A stretch of DNA of 64,000 nucleotides from positions 124,001 through 188,000 of the forward strand of contig CAJYXO010000116.1 of NCBI GenBank assembly GCA_913778765.1. The letters run 5' to 3'. How positions within the stretch are numbered: position 1 is the first letter of the stretch; every line of letters begins with the position of its first letter. The stretch comes from an uncultured Massilia sp. Its GTDB lineage: Bacteria; Pseudomonadota; Gammaproteobacteria; Burkholderiales; Burkholderiaceae_D. Under the pieces are notes generated by a model. It was not told the origin of the DNA. It did not search any database and saw only the letters and a list, made by a program, of their open reading frames with translations. A program made the position numbers and the translations under genes. Of this stretch, positions 8,460 to 15,702 are shown piece by piece.

Positions 8460-9395
8460 ATGGACATCCACACCCTGGCCGCATCGCTGCACGACGCGGG
8501 CGCCGGCAAACCGCCGAGCCACGCCGACGTGCTGCTGCTGCAGCCGCTCTCGCGCGAACAGCTGCTGGCCAGAGCGCGCCGCTTCATCGGCCTGCTGCGC
8601 GAACAGGACGGCTGCCCGAACAGGGATGCCGGCAGCTGGAAGCAGACCGACGCCCACACCGTGATCCACCTGCCCGGCGGCGCGCGCGCCGTGCTGTACC
8701 ACGCCTCGGGCGCGCTGCGCTACGTGTCCGGCCTGGCGCCGGCCGCGGCGCCGTTTTCGCGCGGCACGGAGCAGGACACCCTGCTGCGCCTGGTGCAGGA
8801 ACGCGCCCTCAAGCTGCAGCTGGCCGACTGGGCCGGCCATGGGACGCATGCCGGCGCCGAGCTGCGCTTCGAGCACCTGTTCCGCACCCTGGGACGCGGC
8901 ACCGACCGCGCCGGCAAGCAGTCGGACGCGACGCTGTTCCGGGCGATCGGCGCCTACCGCCAGTTCATCGACGGCATTCCGGTGCTGGGCGCGGCTTCTT
9001 GCGCGGTGCAGGTGGCCGGCGAGGGCCAGCTCGACACGCTGGCCATCCTGACCCGTCCCGGCGACGGCGAAGTGCTGGAGCGCGCCGCCGTGATCGCGCC
9101 GGAAGCGGGCGCGCGCCAGATCCTGGCCCAGCTCGCGGCCCTGCTGGGCCAGCGCGACCTGCCGCGCGGCGCGGTCGAGTCGAGCGTCCTGCAGTTCGGC
9201 TACCTGGACCTCGGCAAGCGCAAGCCGCAGCGTGTGCTGGCGCCGGCCTATGTGGCGAAAATCGTGCTGCGCCACCGCCACGTGCGCCAGGCCTATGTGC
9301 TGGCCACGGCGGCAACCGAGCGGCCCTACCTGGACATCCCGGTGTACGGCAGCGCGGCGCCGGTGACGCGCGGCAGGACCGATGTGGGGAGGTGA
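8460..9395 (+). CDS. unknown protein, partner of the DUF6345 gene
   Basis: 311 residues, ATG 4 bp after the DUF6345 stop, with GGAGG inside the upstream gene. The two are almost certainly co-translated. I do not recognise the protein as a whole. Residues about 159-200 (FRAIGAYRQFIDGIPVLG...AVQVAGEGQLDTLAILTRP) resemble the core of FTP/PepSY-type propeptide domains, in which a Tyr-x-x-x-hydrophobic-Asp-Gly-Ile-Pro-Val strand precedes a short Gly-containing hairpin. The N-terminal half has a hydrophilic helix (REQLLARARRFIGLL) and two beta-rich stretches. There is no signal peptide. A regulatory or inhibitory role towards the DUF6345 protein is inference only. Confidence 0.55.
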   Translation: MDIHTLAASLHDAGAGKPPSHADVLLLQPLSREQLLARARRFIGLLREQDGCPNRDAGSWKQTDAHTVIHLPGGARAVLYHASGALRYVSGLAPAAAPFSRGTEQDTLLRLVQERALKLQLADWAGHGTHAGAELRFEHLFRTLGRGTDRAGKQSDATLFRAIGAYRQFIDGIPVLGAASCAVQVAGEGQLDTLAILTRPGDGEVLERAAVIAPEAGARQILAQLAALLGQRDLPRGAVESSVLQFGYLDLGKRKPQRVLAPAYVAKIVLRHRHVRQAYVLATAATERPYLDIPVYGSAAPVTRGRTDVGR

Positions 9396-9425
9396 ATCGG
9401 GCTTGGCCGCGCTTCTCATGATGAT

Positions 9426-9452
9426 GCAGGCCGGCGCGTGGAACCGGCCTGC
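9426..9452 (+). terminator. strong hairpin after the DUF6345 module
   Basis: A perfect 9-bp stem (GCAGGCCGG / CCGGCCTGC) with a 9-base loop starts 31 bp after the stop of the second gene. The downstream sequence ATTCTGT is only weakly T-rich, so this may be a 3'-end stabilising hairpin or a poor intrinsic terminator. Confidence 0.5.
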
Positions 9453-9593
9453 ATTCTGTCGAAAAGCTTTACATGCCAGCTTAAAAAAAACGACTCGGTT
9501 CGCTATCTCATTGATTTCCCAGTACAAAAATATCAGGCATGATAATTGCTTATATTCAAGCATTATAAATATCGGGTCAATATGGGGATCATA

Positions 9594-10361
9594 ATGAAGA
9601 GCGCAATCAAACTGGCAGCAGCCATCCTGTCCATCACCGCAGCCACCGCCGCACATGCCGGCGTCATCACGGTCACGCCGTCGTCGGGGCTGTGGGTGAA
9701 CCCGCCGAGCGAGAACAGCAACGGCGGCAGCAGCACCATCACCAATACCAAGGCGCGCTCGGGTAACGGCTCGCTCGAAATGACCGGCGACCGCACCCGC
9801 ATGTTCGGCCTCGGCAACCCCTACTCGGCGGCCAGCAATCTCGGCCTGCTGGACCAGCTGAGCCAGCTGACCTTCGACTGGGCGCTCGCCAATGCCGGCA
9901 CCGCATACAGCCCCGACTACACCCCGGCGCTGCGCGTGACGGTGTTCGACAAAGGCGTGCGTAGCGAACTGATCTGGGAAGGCGCCTACAACGGCACCTA
10001 CGGCAACACCACCCTCGGCCAGTGGTACACCAGCGGCGTCAACGACATGTTCTACCGTAACGTGTCCGGCCAGGGCGTCACGCTCAACAACGGCAGCCAG
10101 GTGAACATGTCGCTCGCAGGCTGGGAAGGCAGCAGCTACTACAGCGATGCCGCCTACATTTCCGGCTTCAGCGTCGGCGTCGGCAGCGGCGCCAGCCCGG
10201 CCTACCTCGCCTTTGCCGACAATGTCACCATCGGCCTGAACGGCGTGTCGACCACCTACAACTTCGAAACCGCCAACGTGCCGGAACCCGGTTCGGTCGC
10301 CCTGCTGGGCCTGGGCCTGCTCGGCGCCGCGGCGGCACGCCGCAAGCGCGCCAAGCAATAA
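9594..10361 (+). CDS. PEP-CTERM sorting-domain protein
   Basis: 255 residues. A Sec signal peptide (MKSAIKLAAAILSITAATAAHA) is followed by a Ser/Asn/Gly-rich beta-sandwich-like body with no recognised enzymatic motif. The C-terminus is a textbook PEP-CTERM sorting signal: NVPEPGSVALLGLGLLGAAAA then RRKRAKQ. Such proteins are recognised by an exosortase (EpsH/XrtA family) and released to the surface or exopolysaccharide matrix. No exosortase is in this window. The ATG at 9594 is preferred over one at 9582 because it opens the signal peptide. The 140 bp upstream are AT-rich. Confidence 0.9.
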   Translation: MKSAIKLAAAILSITAATAAHAGVITVTPSSGLWVNPPSENSNGGSSTITNTKARSGNGSLEMTGDRTRMFGLGNPYSAASNLGLLDQLSQLTFDWALANAGTAYSPDYTPALRVTVFDKGVRSELIWEGAYNGTYGNTTLGQWYTSGVNDMFYRNVSGQGVTLNNGSQVNMSLAGWEGSSYYSDAAYISGFSVGVGSGASPAYLAFADNVTIGLNGVSTTYNFETANVPEPGSVALLGLGLLGAAAARRKRAKQ

Positions 10362-10421
10362 GTACCTTTGCCGGCCGGCCGCCGATGCAGCGCCGGCCAG
10401 GCTTGACGAGCGGCTTCATGG

Positions 10422-10454
10422 GCCACAGCGAGCACCGTCTCCTGTGGCTTTTTT
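10422..10454 (+). terminator. intrinsic terminator after the PEP-CTERM gene
   Basis: GCCACAG and CTGTGGC form a 7-bp stem around a 13-base loop, followed by six T residues, 60 bp after the PEP-CTERM stop. Confidence 0.85.
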
Positions 10455-10566
10455 CATGTCGGGTGCATGCGCGCCGAGTCACCGTGCTCGAGCATTGTAC
10501 GTACACGCACAGAACCATTCCGGGCGGCGCGCTAGCATGAACCGTCAATCGAAATGGGAGGAACAC

Positions 10567-10992
10567 ATGAAGAACGCACACCGACACATCGCCCGCATCG
10601 CCGCGGTGCTGGCCCTGACCGCCGTGTCCACCGGCGCATTCGCCCAGAGCGCCGAATACCGCCGCGGCTACGAAGAAGGCTACGCCGCCGGCCAGCGCGA
10701 CGCCCGCGATGGCCGCGGCGGACCAGGCCCGGACGGCCCCGTGGCCTGGGGCCGCGTGCACATCGAAGAAGCCGAGTACGGCGTGCGCGGCGCGACCTGC
10801 AATGCGCGCCGCGGCGTGCGCGACCAGCTCGAACACAATCGCGGCAACATCGAAGTCAACAACCAGCTGTGCGGCGATCCGGCGCCTGGTGAACAGAAGC
10901 GCCTGCGCCTCGTCTATCGTTGCGGCGACAGCGCACCGGCGCGGGTCATGGCCCGCGAAGGCGAAAGGCTGCGCCTGAACTGCCGCCGCTGA
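10567..10992 (+). CDS. small secreted protein with a SUEL/Gal-lectin-like domain
   Basis: 141 residues; GGGAGGA precedes the ATG. Signal peptide to about residue 22 (GAFAQ), then a charged RRGYEEGYAAGQRDARDGRGG stretch as in many small envelope proteins. Residues about 58-125 read VHIEEAEYG...TCNA...NNQLCGDPAPGEQKRLRLVYRCG. Spacing and residues resemble the SUEL (rhamnose/galactose-binding lectin) domain: I-x-x-A-x-YG, TC, and a GDP-x-x-G-x-x-K-x-L-x-V-x-Y-x-C block. This is a by-eye match and is tentative. No close functional neighbours; it stands alone between a terminator and the convergent enoyl-CoA hydratase gene. Confidence 0.6.
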   Translation: MKNAHRHIARIAAVLALTAVSTGAFAQSAEYRRGYEEGYAAGQRDARDGRGGPGPDGPVAWGRVHIEEAEYGVRGATCNARRGVRDQLEHNRGNIEVNNQLCGDPAPGEQKRLRLVYRCGDSAPARVMAREGERLRLNCRR

Positions 10993-11011
10993 TGCCGTGG
11001 CCGGCCGGACT

Positions 11012-11785
11012 TCAGTCGAACCTGCTGAAATCCGGCTTGCGCTTCTCGAAGAAGGCCGTGAACGCCTCTTTCGCCTCGCCTCCAACCAGCATCGCGCTGA
11101 AACGCTCGTTTTCGAACGCGATGGTGTCCTTCACCAGCGCCGCGCGCGAGCGCTTCATCAGCATCTTGGTGGTGCGGATCGAGGCTGCCGGCAGCTTGAC
11201 CAGCTTGGCCGCCTGGCCTTGCGCGAAGGCCAGCAGTTCGGCGGCCGGCAGCACCTTGGCGACGATGCCCATCTCGAAGGCTTCCTGGGCCGGGAAGGCT
11301 TCGCCCAGCATCAGCTTTTCGGCGGCGCGGGTGTAGCCGGCGGCTTGCGCGACCAGCAGCGACGAGGCGAATTCCGGGCACAGTCCCAGCTGGCTGAAGG
11401 GCATCGAGAACTTGGCAGTGTCGGCGGCGTAGACCAGGTCGCAGTGCATCAGCATGGTGGTGCCGATGCCGACCGCGGCGCCGGCGACGGCGGCGATGAC
11501 GGGCTTGGTGCAGCCTTCAAGCGCCTGCATGAACTGGAATACCGGGCGGTCTTCCGTCATCGCGCCTTCGCCGACGTTGTTGAGGAAGTCGTCGAGGTCG
11601 TTACCGGCGGTGAAGATCTCGGGCTTGCCGGTGATGAGGATGGCGCGCACGGCGCTGTCCTGGTCCGCTGCGCGCAGGGCGTCGGCCATGGCGGTGTACA
11701 TGGCGCCGGTGATGGCGTTCTTGCGCTCGGGGCGGTTGAATTCGATGGTGAGTACGCCGTTGGCGGTGGTGGTCTGGATGTCCAT
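11012..11785 (-). CDS. enoyl-CoA hydratase/isomerase family protein
   Basis: 257 residues from the ATG at 11785; upstream in-frame codons run into the REP element and are rejected. The crotonase fold is shown by FNRPERKNAIT, ILITGKPEIFTAGNDLDDF, the oxyanion-hole segment KPVIAAVAGAAVGIGTTMLMHCD and SMPFSQLGLCPEFASSLL. It hydrates or isomerises 2-enoyl-CoA esters. It is the last gene of a minus-strand fatty-acid degradation cluster, separated from the thiolase by a terminator and a REP half-element, so it may have its own promoter. Chain-length preference cannot be assigned. Confidence 0.9.
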   Translation of the reverse strand: MDIQTTTANGVLTIEFNRPERKNAITGAMYTAMADALRAADQDSAVRAILITGKPEIFTAGNDLDDFLNNVGEGAMTEDRPVFQFMQALEGCTKPVIAAVAGAAVGIGTTMLMHCDLVYAADTAKFSMPFSQLGLCPEFASSLLVAQAAGYTRAAEKLMLGEAFPAQEAFEMGIVAKVLPAAELLAFAQGQAAKLVKLPAASIRTTKMLMKRSRAALVKDTIAFENERFSAMLVGGEAKEAFTAFFEKRKPDFSRFD

Positions 11786-11844
11786 TGGGTTGGTGCTCCG
11801 GTGATTCGTTCTTATTGCCGAGGTCATGACTTCGGATGCTCGGC

Positions 11845-11874
11845 CTGGATTCCCGCCTGCGCGGGAATCACGAG
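11845..11874. repeat. REP-like element, half copy
   Basis: Only one hairpin arm (ATTCCCGCCTGCGCGGGAAT) of the bipartite element seen at 131, 15582, 23467 and 43028 is present, between the enoyl-CoA hydratase start and the thiolase stop. Confidence 0.75.
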
Positions 11875-11882
11875 TTGGTGGT

Positions 11883-11918
11883 AAAAAGGGCGCTGCAGGT
11901 ATTCCCACAGCGCCCTTC
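11883..11918 (-). terminator. intrinsic terminator after the thiolase gene
   Basis: On the minus strand GGGCGCTG and CAGCGCCC form an 8-bp stem with a 12-base loop followed by TTTTT, 21 bp past the thiolase stop. Confidence 0.85.
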
Positions 11919-11938
11919 TTCAGCGTGCTACGCGAGGA

Positions 11939-13135
11939 TTACACGCGCTCGATGATGCCCGCGGCGCCCATGCCGGCGCCGACGCACATGGTGACCATGC
12001 CGTACTTCAGGTTGTTGCGGCGCAGGGCGTGCACCACGGTCGCGGCGCGGATCGCGCCGGTCGCGCCCAGCGGGTGGCCGAGGGCGATCGCGCCGCCCAT
12101 CGGGTTGACCTTGGCTGTATCCAGGTTCAGGTCGCGGATCACGGCCAGCGCCTGCGCGGCGAAGGCTTCGTTCAGCTCGATCCAGTCCAGCTGGTCCTGG
12201 GTGATGCCTGCCGCGGCCAGGGCGGCCGGGATGGCGACCTTCGGGCCGATGCCCATGATCTCCGGCGGCACGCCGCGCACGGCGAAGGAGGAGAACTTGG
12301 CCAGCGGGGTCAGGTTGTGTGCCTTGAGGATCTTCTCGCTCACGACGATCAGCGCGCCGGCGCCGTCCGACATCTGCGACGAGGTCGCGGCGGTCACCGA
12401 GCCCTTGGCCGCGAACACCGGCTTCAGCTTGGCCATGCCTTCCATGCTGGCGTCGGCGCGCGGGCCTTCGTCCAGGTCGACGGTACGGCGCTTGATGTCG
12501 ATTTCGCCGGTCGCCAGGTTCGGCGTGCGGGTCACGACTTCGACCGGGGTGATCTCGTCCTTGAAGTAGCCTGCCTGCTGGGCGGCGATGGCGCGGCGGT
12601 GCGATTCCAGGCCGAAGGCGTCCTGGTCTTCGCGGCTCACCTTCCACTGCGCGGCGACCTTCTCGGCGGTCAGGCCCATGCCGTAGGCCAGGCCGACGTT
12701 CTCGTCGTCGAAGACGCGCATGTTGATCGACGGGTGATGGCCCATCATCGGCACCATCGACATCGATTCGACGCCGCCGGCGATCATCACGTCGGCTTCA
12801 CCCACGCGGATGCGGTCCGCGGCCATCGCCAGGGCGGTGATGCCCGAGGCGCAGTAGCGGTTGACGGTCACGCCGCCGACGGTGTTCGGCAGGCCTGCCA
12901 TGACGACGGCCTGGCGCGCCACGTTGAAGCCCTGCTCCGCTTCCGGGAACGAGCAGCCGACGATGGCGTCGACGATCAGCTTCGGGTCCAGGTTCGGCAC
13001 GGCCGCCATGGCGCCCTTGATCGCGGCGATCAGCAGGTCGTCCGGACGGGTCTTGTTGAAGAAGCCGCGCGGCGCCTTGCCGATCGGGGTGCGGGTCGCT
13101 GCGACGATGTATGCGTCTTGAAGTTGTTTGCTCAT
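11939..13135 (-). CDS. acetyl-CoA C-acyltransferase (beta-ketothiolase)
   Basis: 398 residues, a full-length thiolase. The acyl-accepting cysteine is Cys95 in VNRYCASGIT. NEAFAAQ, GGAIALGHPLGATGA (catalytic His) and MCVGAGMGAAG (second catalytic Cys) complete the active site. It cleaves 3-ketoacyl-CoA with CoA to acetyl-CoA in beta-oxidation. It sits 29 bp downstream of the FadB-like gene on the same strand, so the pair likely forms the multienzyme of the cycle. A fadA-type role is inferred from context. Confidence 0.93.
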   Translation of the reverse strand: MSKQLQDAYIVAATRTPIGKAPRGFFNKTRPDDLLIAAIKGAMAAVPNLDPKLIVDAIVGCSFPEAEQGFNVARQAVVMAGLPNTVGGVTVNRYCASGITALAMAADRIRVGEADVMIAGGVESMSMVPMMGHHPSINMRVFDDENVGLAYGMGLTAEKVAAQWKVSREDQDAFGLESHRRAIAAQQAGYFKDEITPVEVVTRTPNLATGEIDIKRRTVDLDEGPRADASMEGMAKLKPVFAAKGSVTAATSSQMSDGAGALIVVSEKILKAHNLTPLAKFSSFAVRGVPPEIMGIGPKVAIPAALAAAGITQDQLDWIELNEAFAAQALAVIRDLNLDTAKVNPMGGAIALGHPLGATGAIRAATVVHALRRNNLKYGMVTMCVGAGMGAAGIIERV

Positions 13136-13164
13136 GTCAGTAGTCCTTAATGTCCGCGACGCGA

Positions 13165-15561
13165 TCAGTTACGCACCGGCTTACCGGTCTGCATCATGCC
13201 CATGATCCGTTCCTGGGTCTTCGGATTGTTCAGCAGCGAGATGAAGGCCTTGCGCTCCATGTCCAGCAGCCACTGCTCGGAGACGAAGCTGCCCTGGTCG
13301 ATGTCGCCGCCGGTGACGATTTCGGCGATGGTGTCGCCCAGGTGGTAGTCATAGGCCGAGATGAAGCCGCCGTCGCGCATGTTGACCAGCTGGCCGCGGA
13401 TGGTCGCCCAGCCGTAGCGGCCGGTGACCGGGACCGGGCGGCGCGCCGGGGCGCGGTAGCCGGCGTCGAACATGGCGCGCGCGGTCACCTTCGCCACGTG
13501 CAGCAGCTCGTAGGGGTTGAACACGATGACGTCGTCTTCCTTCAGGTAGCCCATCGCCTTCGCTTCGAGCGCCGACTTCGACACCTGCGCGGTGGCCGCG
13601 TTGGTGAAGCCGGTCTTCAGGAATTGCAGGATGTCGTTGCCCTTGGCTTCGTTGGCGGCGCGCACGGCCGCTTCCTTCAGGCCGCCGCCGGCCGGCACCA
13701 GGCCGACGCCGACTTCGACCAGGCCGATATAGGACTCGATCGAGGCCACGCGCTTCGATGCGTGCAGGGCCATCTCGCAGCCGCCGCCCAGGGCCAGGCC
13801 GGCCACCGCCGCGACCACCGGGATGTTCGAGTACTTCATGGCCATGAAGGTGTCCTGCAGCTCGCGCACGATCGGCTCCATCGCCTTCGCGCCGCCGGTC
13901 ATGAAGGCCGGCAGGGCCGATTGCAGGTCGGCGCCGGCCGAGAAGGCGCCGCCTTCGGCTGCGTCGGTATTCCAGATGACCAGGCCCTTGTAGCCCTTTT
14001 CCGCTTCTTCCAGGCCGCGCTTGATGCCCTTGATGACGCCGTCGCCGATCACGTGCATCTTGGTCTTCAGCGAGATGACCAGGACTTCATCGTCCGAGTG
14101 CCACAGGCGCACCGAGTCGTCCTCGAATACGGTGGTGCCGGCAGTCTTCGGATCGGCGCCGCCCAGGCCAACGACCGGCGCGCGGAACTGCTGTCGCTGG
14201 TAGACCGGCAGGTCGGACAGCGGCACGTACGCGTTCTTGCTGACCGAGTACGAACCTTCCGGCGTGTGCACGCCTTTCTCGGCGACCGGTGCGCTGAACA
14301 CCCAGGCCGGGAGCGGTGCGGTCGACAGCGCCTTGCCGGCCTCGATGTCTTCCTTCACCCACTCGGCGATCTGGGTCCAGCCGGCGGCCTGCCAGGTTTC
14401 GAACGGGCCGACGCTCCAGCCGAAGCCCCAGCGCATCGCGAAGTCGATGTCGCGCGCATTGTCGGCGATGCTGTCGAGGTGGACGGCGATGTAATGGAAG
14501 GCGTCGCGGTAGATCGCCCACAGGAACTGCGCCTGCGGGTTGGTCGATTCGCGCATGGCCTTGAACTTCTTGACCGGGTCCTTTTCCTTCAAGATGCGCC
14601 CGACGATGTCGGCGGCCTTCGCGCCGCTCGGCACGTATTCGCCGGTGGCGAAGTCGAGGCGCTGGATGTCCTTGCCGACCTTTTTGTAGAAGCCGGCGCC
14701 GGCCTTCTGGCCCAGCGCGCCCTTCTCGACCAGCTTCGACAGTACCTCGGGGGTCTTGTAGACGCTGAAGAAGGGGTCGTCCTGCAGGTTGTCCTGCATG
14801 GTCTTGATCACGTGGCCCATGGTGTCCAGGCCGACCACGTCCGCGGTGCGGAAGGTGCCCGACTTGGCGCGGCCCAGCTTGGCGCCGGTGAGGTCGTCGA
14901 CCACGTCCACCGACAGGCCGAACTTCTCGGCTTCGACGATGGTCGCCAGCATGCCGAAGATGCCGACGCGGTTGGCGATGAAGTTCGGGGTGTCCTTCGC
15001 GCGCACCACGCCTTTACCGAGGGTCGAGGTCAGGAAGGTCTCGAGCTGGTCGAGGATTTCCGGACGGGTGGCCGCGGTCGGGATCAGCTCGACCAGGTGC
15101 ATGTAGCGCGGCGGGTTGAAGAAGTGGACGCCGCAGAAGCGCGCCTTCAGTTCGCTGTCGAAACCTTCGGCCAGCTTCTCGATCGACAGGCCCGAGGTGT
15201 TCGAGGCGAAGATGGCGTTAGCGCCGATGTGAGGGGCGACCTTCTTGTACAGGTCGTGCTTCCAGTCCATGCGCTCGGCGATGGCTTCGATGATCAGGTC
15301 GCAGCCGGCCAGCACGTCGAGGTTGTCCTCGTAGTTGGCGACTTCGATCAGGGCGGCGTCGTCCTTGTTGCCCAGCGGGGCCGGCGACAGCTTTTTCAGG
15401 TTCTCGATGGCCTTCAGGACGATGCCGTTCTTGTTGCCCTCTTTCGCGGGCAAATCGAACAGCACGACCGGGACCTTGGCGTTGACGCAGTGCGCGGCAA
15501 TCTGCGCGCCCATCACGCCGGCGCCCAGCACGGCGACTTTCTTGACGATGAAGTTGGACAT
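13165..15561 (-). CDS. 3-hydroxyacyl-CoA dehydrogenase / enoyl-CoA hydratase fusion
   Basis: 798 residues. The NAD-binding 3-hydroxyacyl-CoA dehydrogenase is N-terminal (VAVLGAGVMGAQIAAHC, then FCGVHFFNPPRYMHLVELIP and the C-terminal HAD repeats). A crotonase domain lies at the C-terminal end (GGAFSAGADLQ, VVAAVAGLALGGGCEMALH, EVGVGLVPAGGGLKE). This order is the reverse of E. coli FadB and matches the FadN-type family of Bacillus and betaproteobacteria. The ATG at 15561 opens directly on the dehydrogenase domain; the longer frame extends into a REP element. It catalyses the two middle steps of beta-oxidation. Confidence 0.93.
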   Translation of the reverse strand: MSNFIVKKVAVLGAGVMGAQIAAHCVNAKVPVVLFDLPAKEGNKNGIVLKAIENLKKLSPAPLGNKDDAALIEVANYEDNLDVLAGCDLIIEAIAERMDWKHDLYKKVAPHIGANAIFASNTSGLSIEKLAEGFDSELKARFCGVHFFNPPRYMHLVELIPTAATRPEILDQLETFLTSTLGKGVVRAKDTPNFIANRVGIFGMLATIVEAEKFGLSVDVVDDLTGAKLGRAKSGTFRTADVVGLDTMGHVIKTMQDNLQDDPFFSVYKTPEVLSKLVEKGALGQKAGAGFYKKVGKDIQRLDFATGEYVPSGAKAADIVGRILKEKDPVKKFKAMRESTNPQAQFLWAIYRDAFHYIAVHLDSIADNARDIDFAMRWGFGWSVGPFETWQAAGWTQIAEWVKEDIEAGKALSTAPLPAWVFSAPVAEKGVHTPEGSYSVSKNAYVPLSDLPVYQRQQFRAPVVGLGGADPKTAGTTVFEDDSVRLWHSDDEVLVISLKTKMHVIGDGVIKGIKRGLEEAEKGYKGLVIWNTDAAEGGAFSAGADLQSALPAFMTGGAKAMEPIVRELQDTFMAMKYSNIPVVAAVAGLALGGGCEMALHASKRVASIESYIGLVEVGVGLVPAGGGLKEAAVRAANEAKGNDILQFLKTGFTNAATAQVSKSALEAKAMGYLKEDDVIVFNPYELLHVAKVTARAMFDAGYRAPARRPVPVTGRYGWATIRGQLVNMRDGGFISAYDYHLGDTIAEIVTGGDIDQGSFVSEQWLLDMERKAFISLLNNPKTQERIMGMMQTGKPVRN

Positions 15562-15581
15562 TCTCGTTATCCTTTGATTAG

Positions 15582-15659
15582 CGTCGCTCCCGCGTAGGCG
15601 GGAACCCAAGTTGTGCGATCTGCCGACAAACTTGGGTCCCCGCCTACGCGGGGACGACG
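15582..15659. repeat. REP-like bipartite palindrome, copy 2
   Basis: Arms CGTCGCTCCCGCGTAGGCGG and CCCCGCCTACGCGGGGACG face each other around about 27 bp. It occupies the short gap between the acyl-CoA dehydrogenase stop and the FadB-like start. Confidence 0.85.
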
Positions 15660-15702
15660 AGTCGATGTAGCGGGTGTACGCGTTAGTACGTGATGGTGTT
15701 AC

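Noticed and set aside
9420-9455. Sigma-54 promoter (GG-N10-GC) for the PEP-CTERM gene
   Set aside because: The candidate has the wrong spacing (9 bp) and lies inside a perfect hairpin.
13150-15597. 815-codon plus-strand frame antisense to the FadB-like gene
   Set aside because: Composition (Asp/His/Gln/Arg/Val-rich) is typical of an antisense shadow, and the opposite strand has a full bifunctional enzyme with all motifs.
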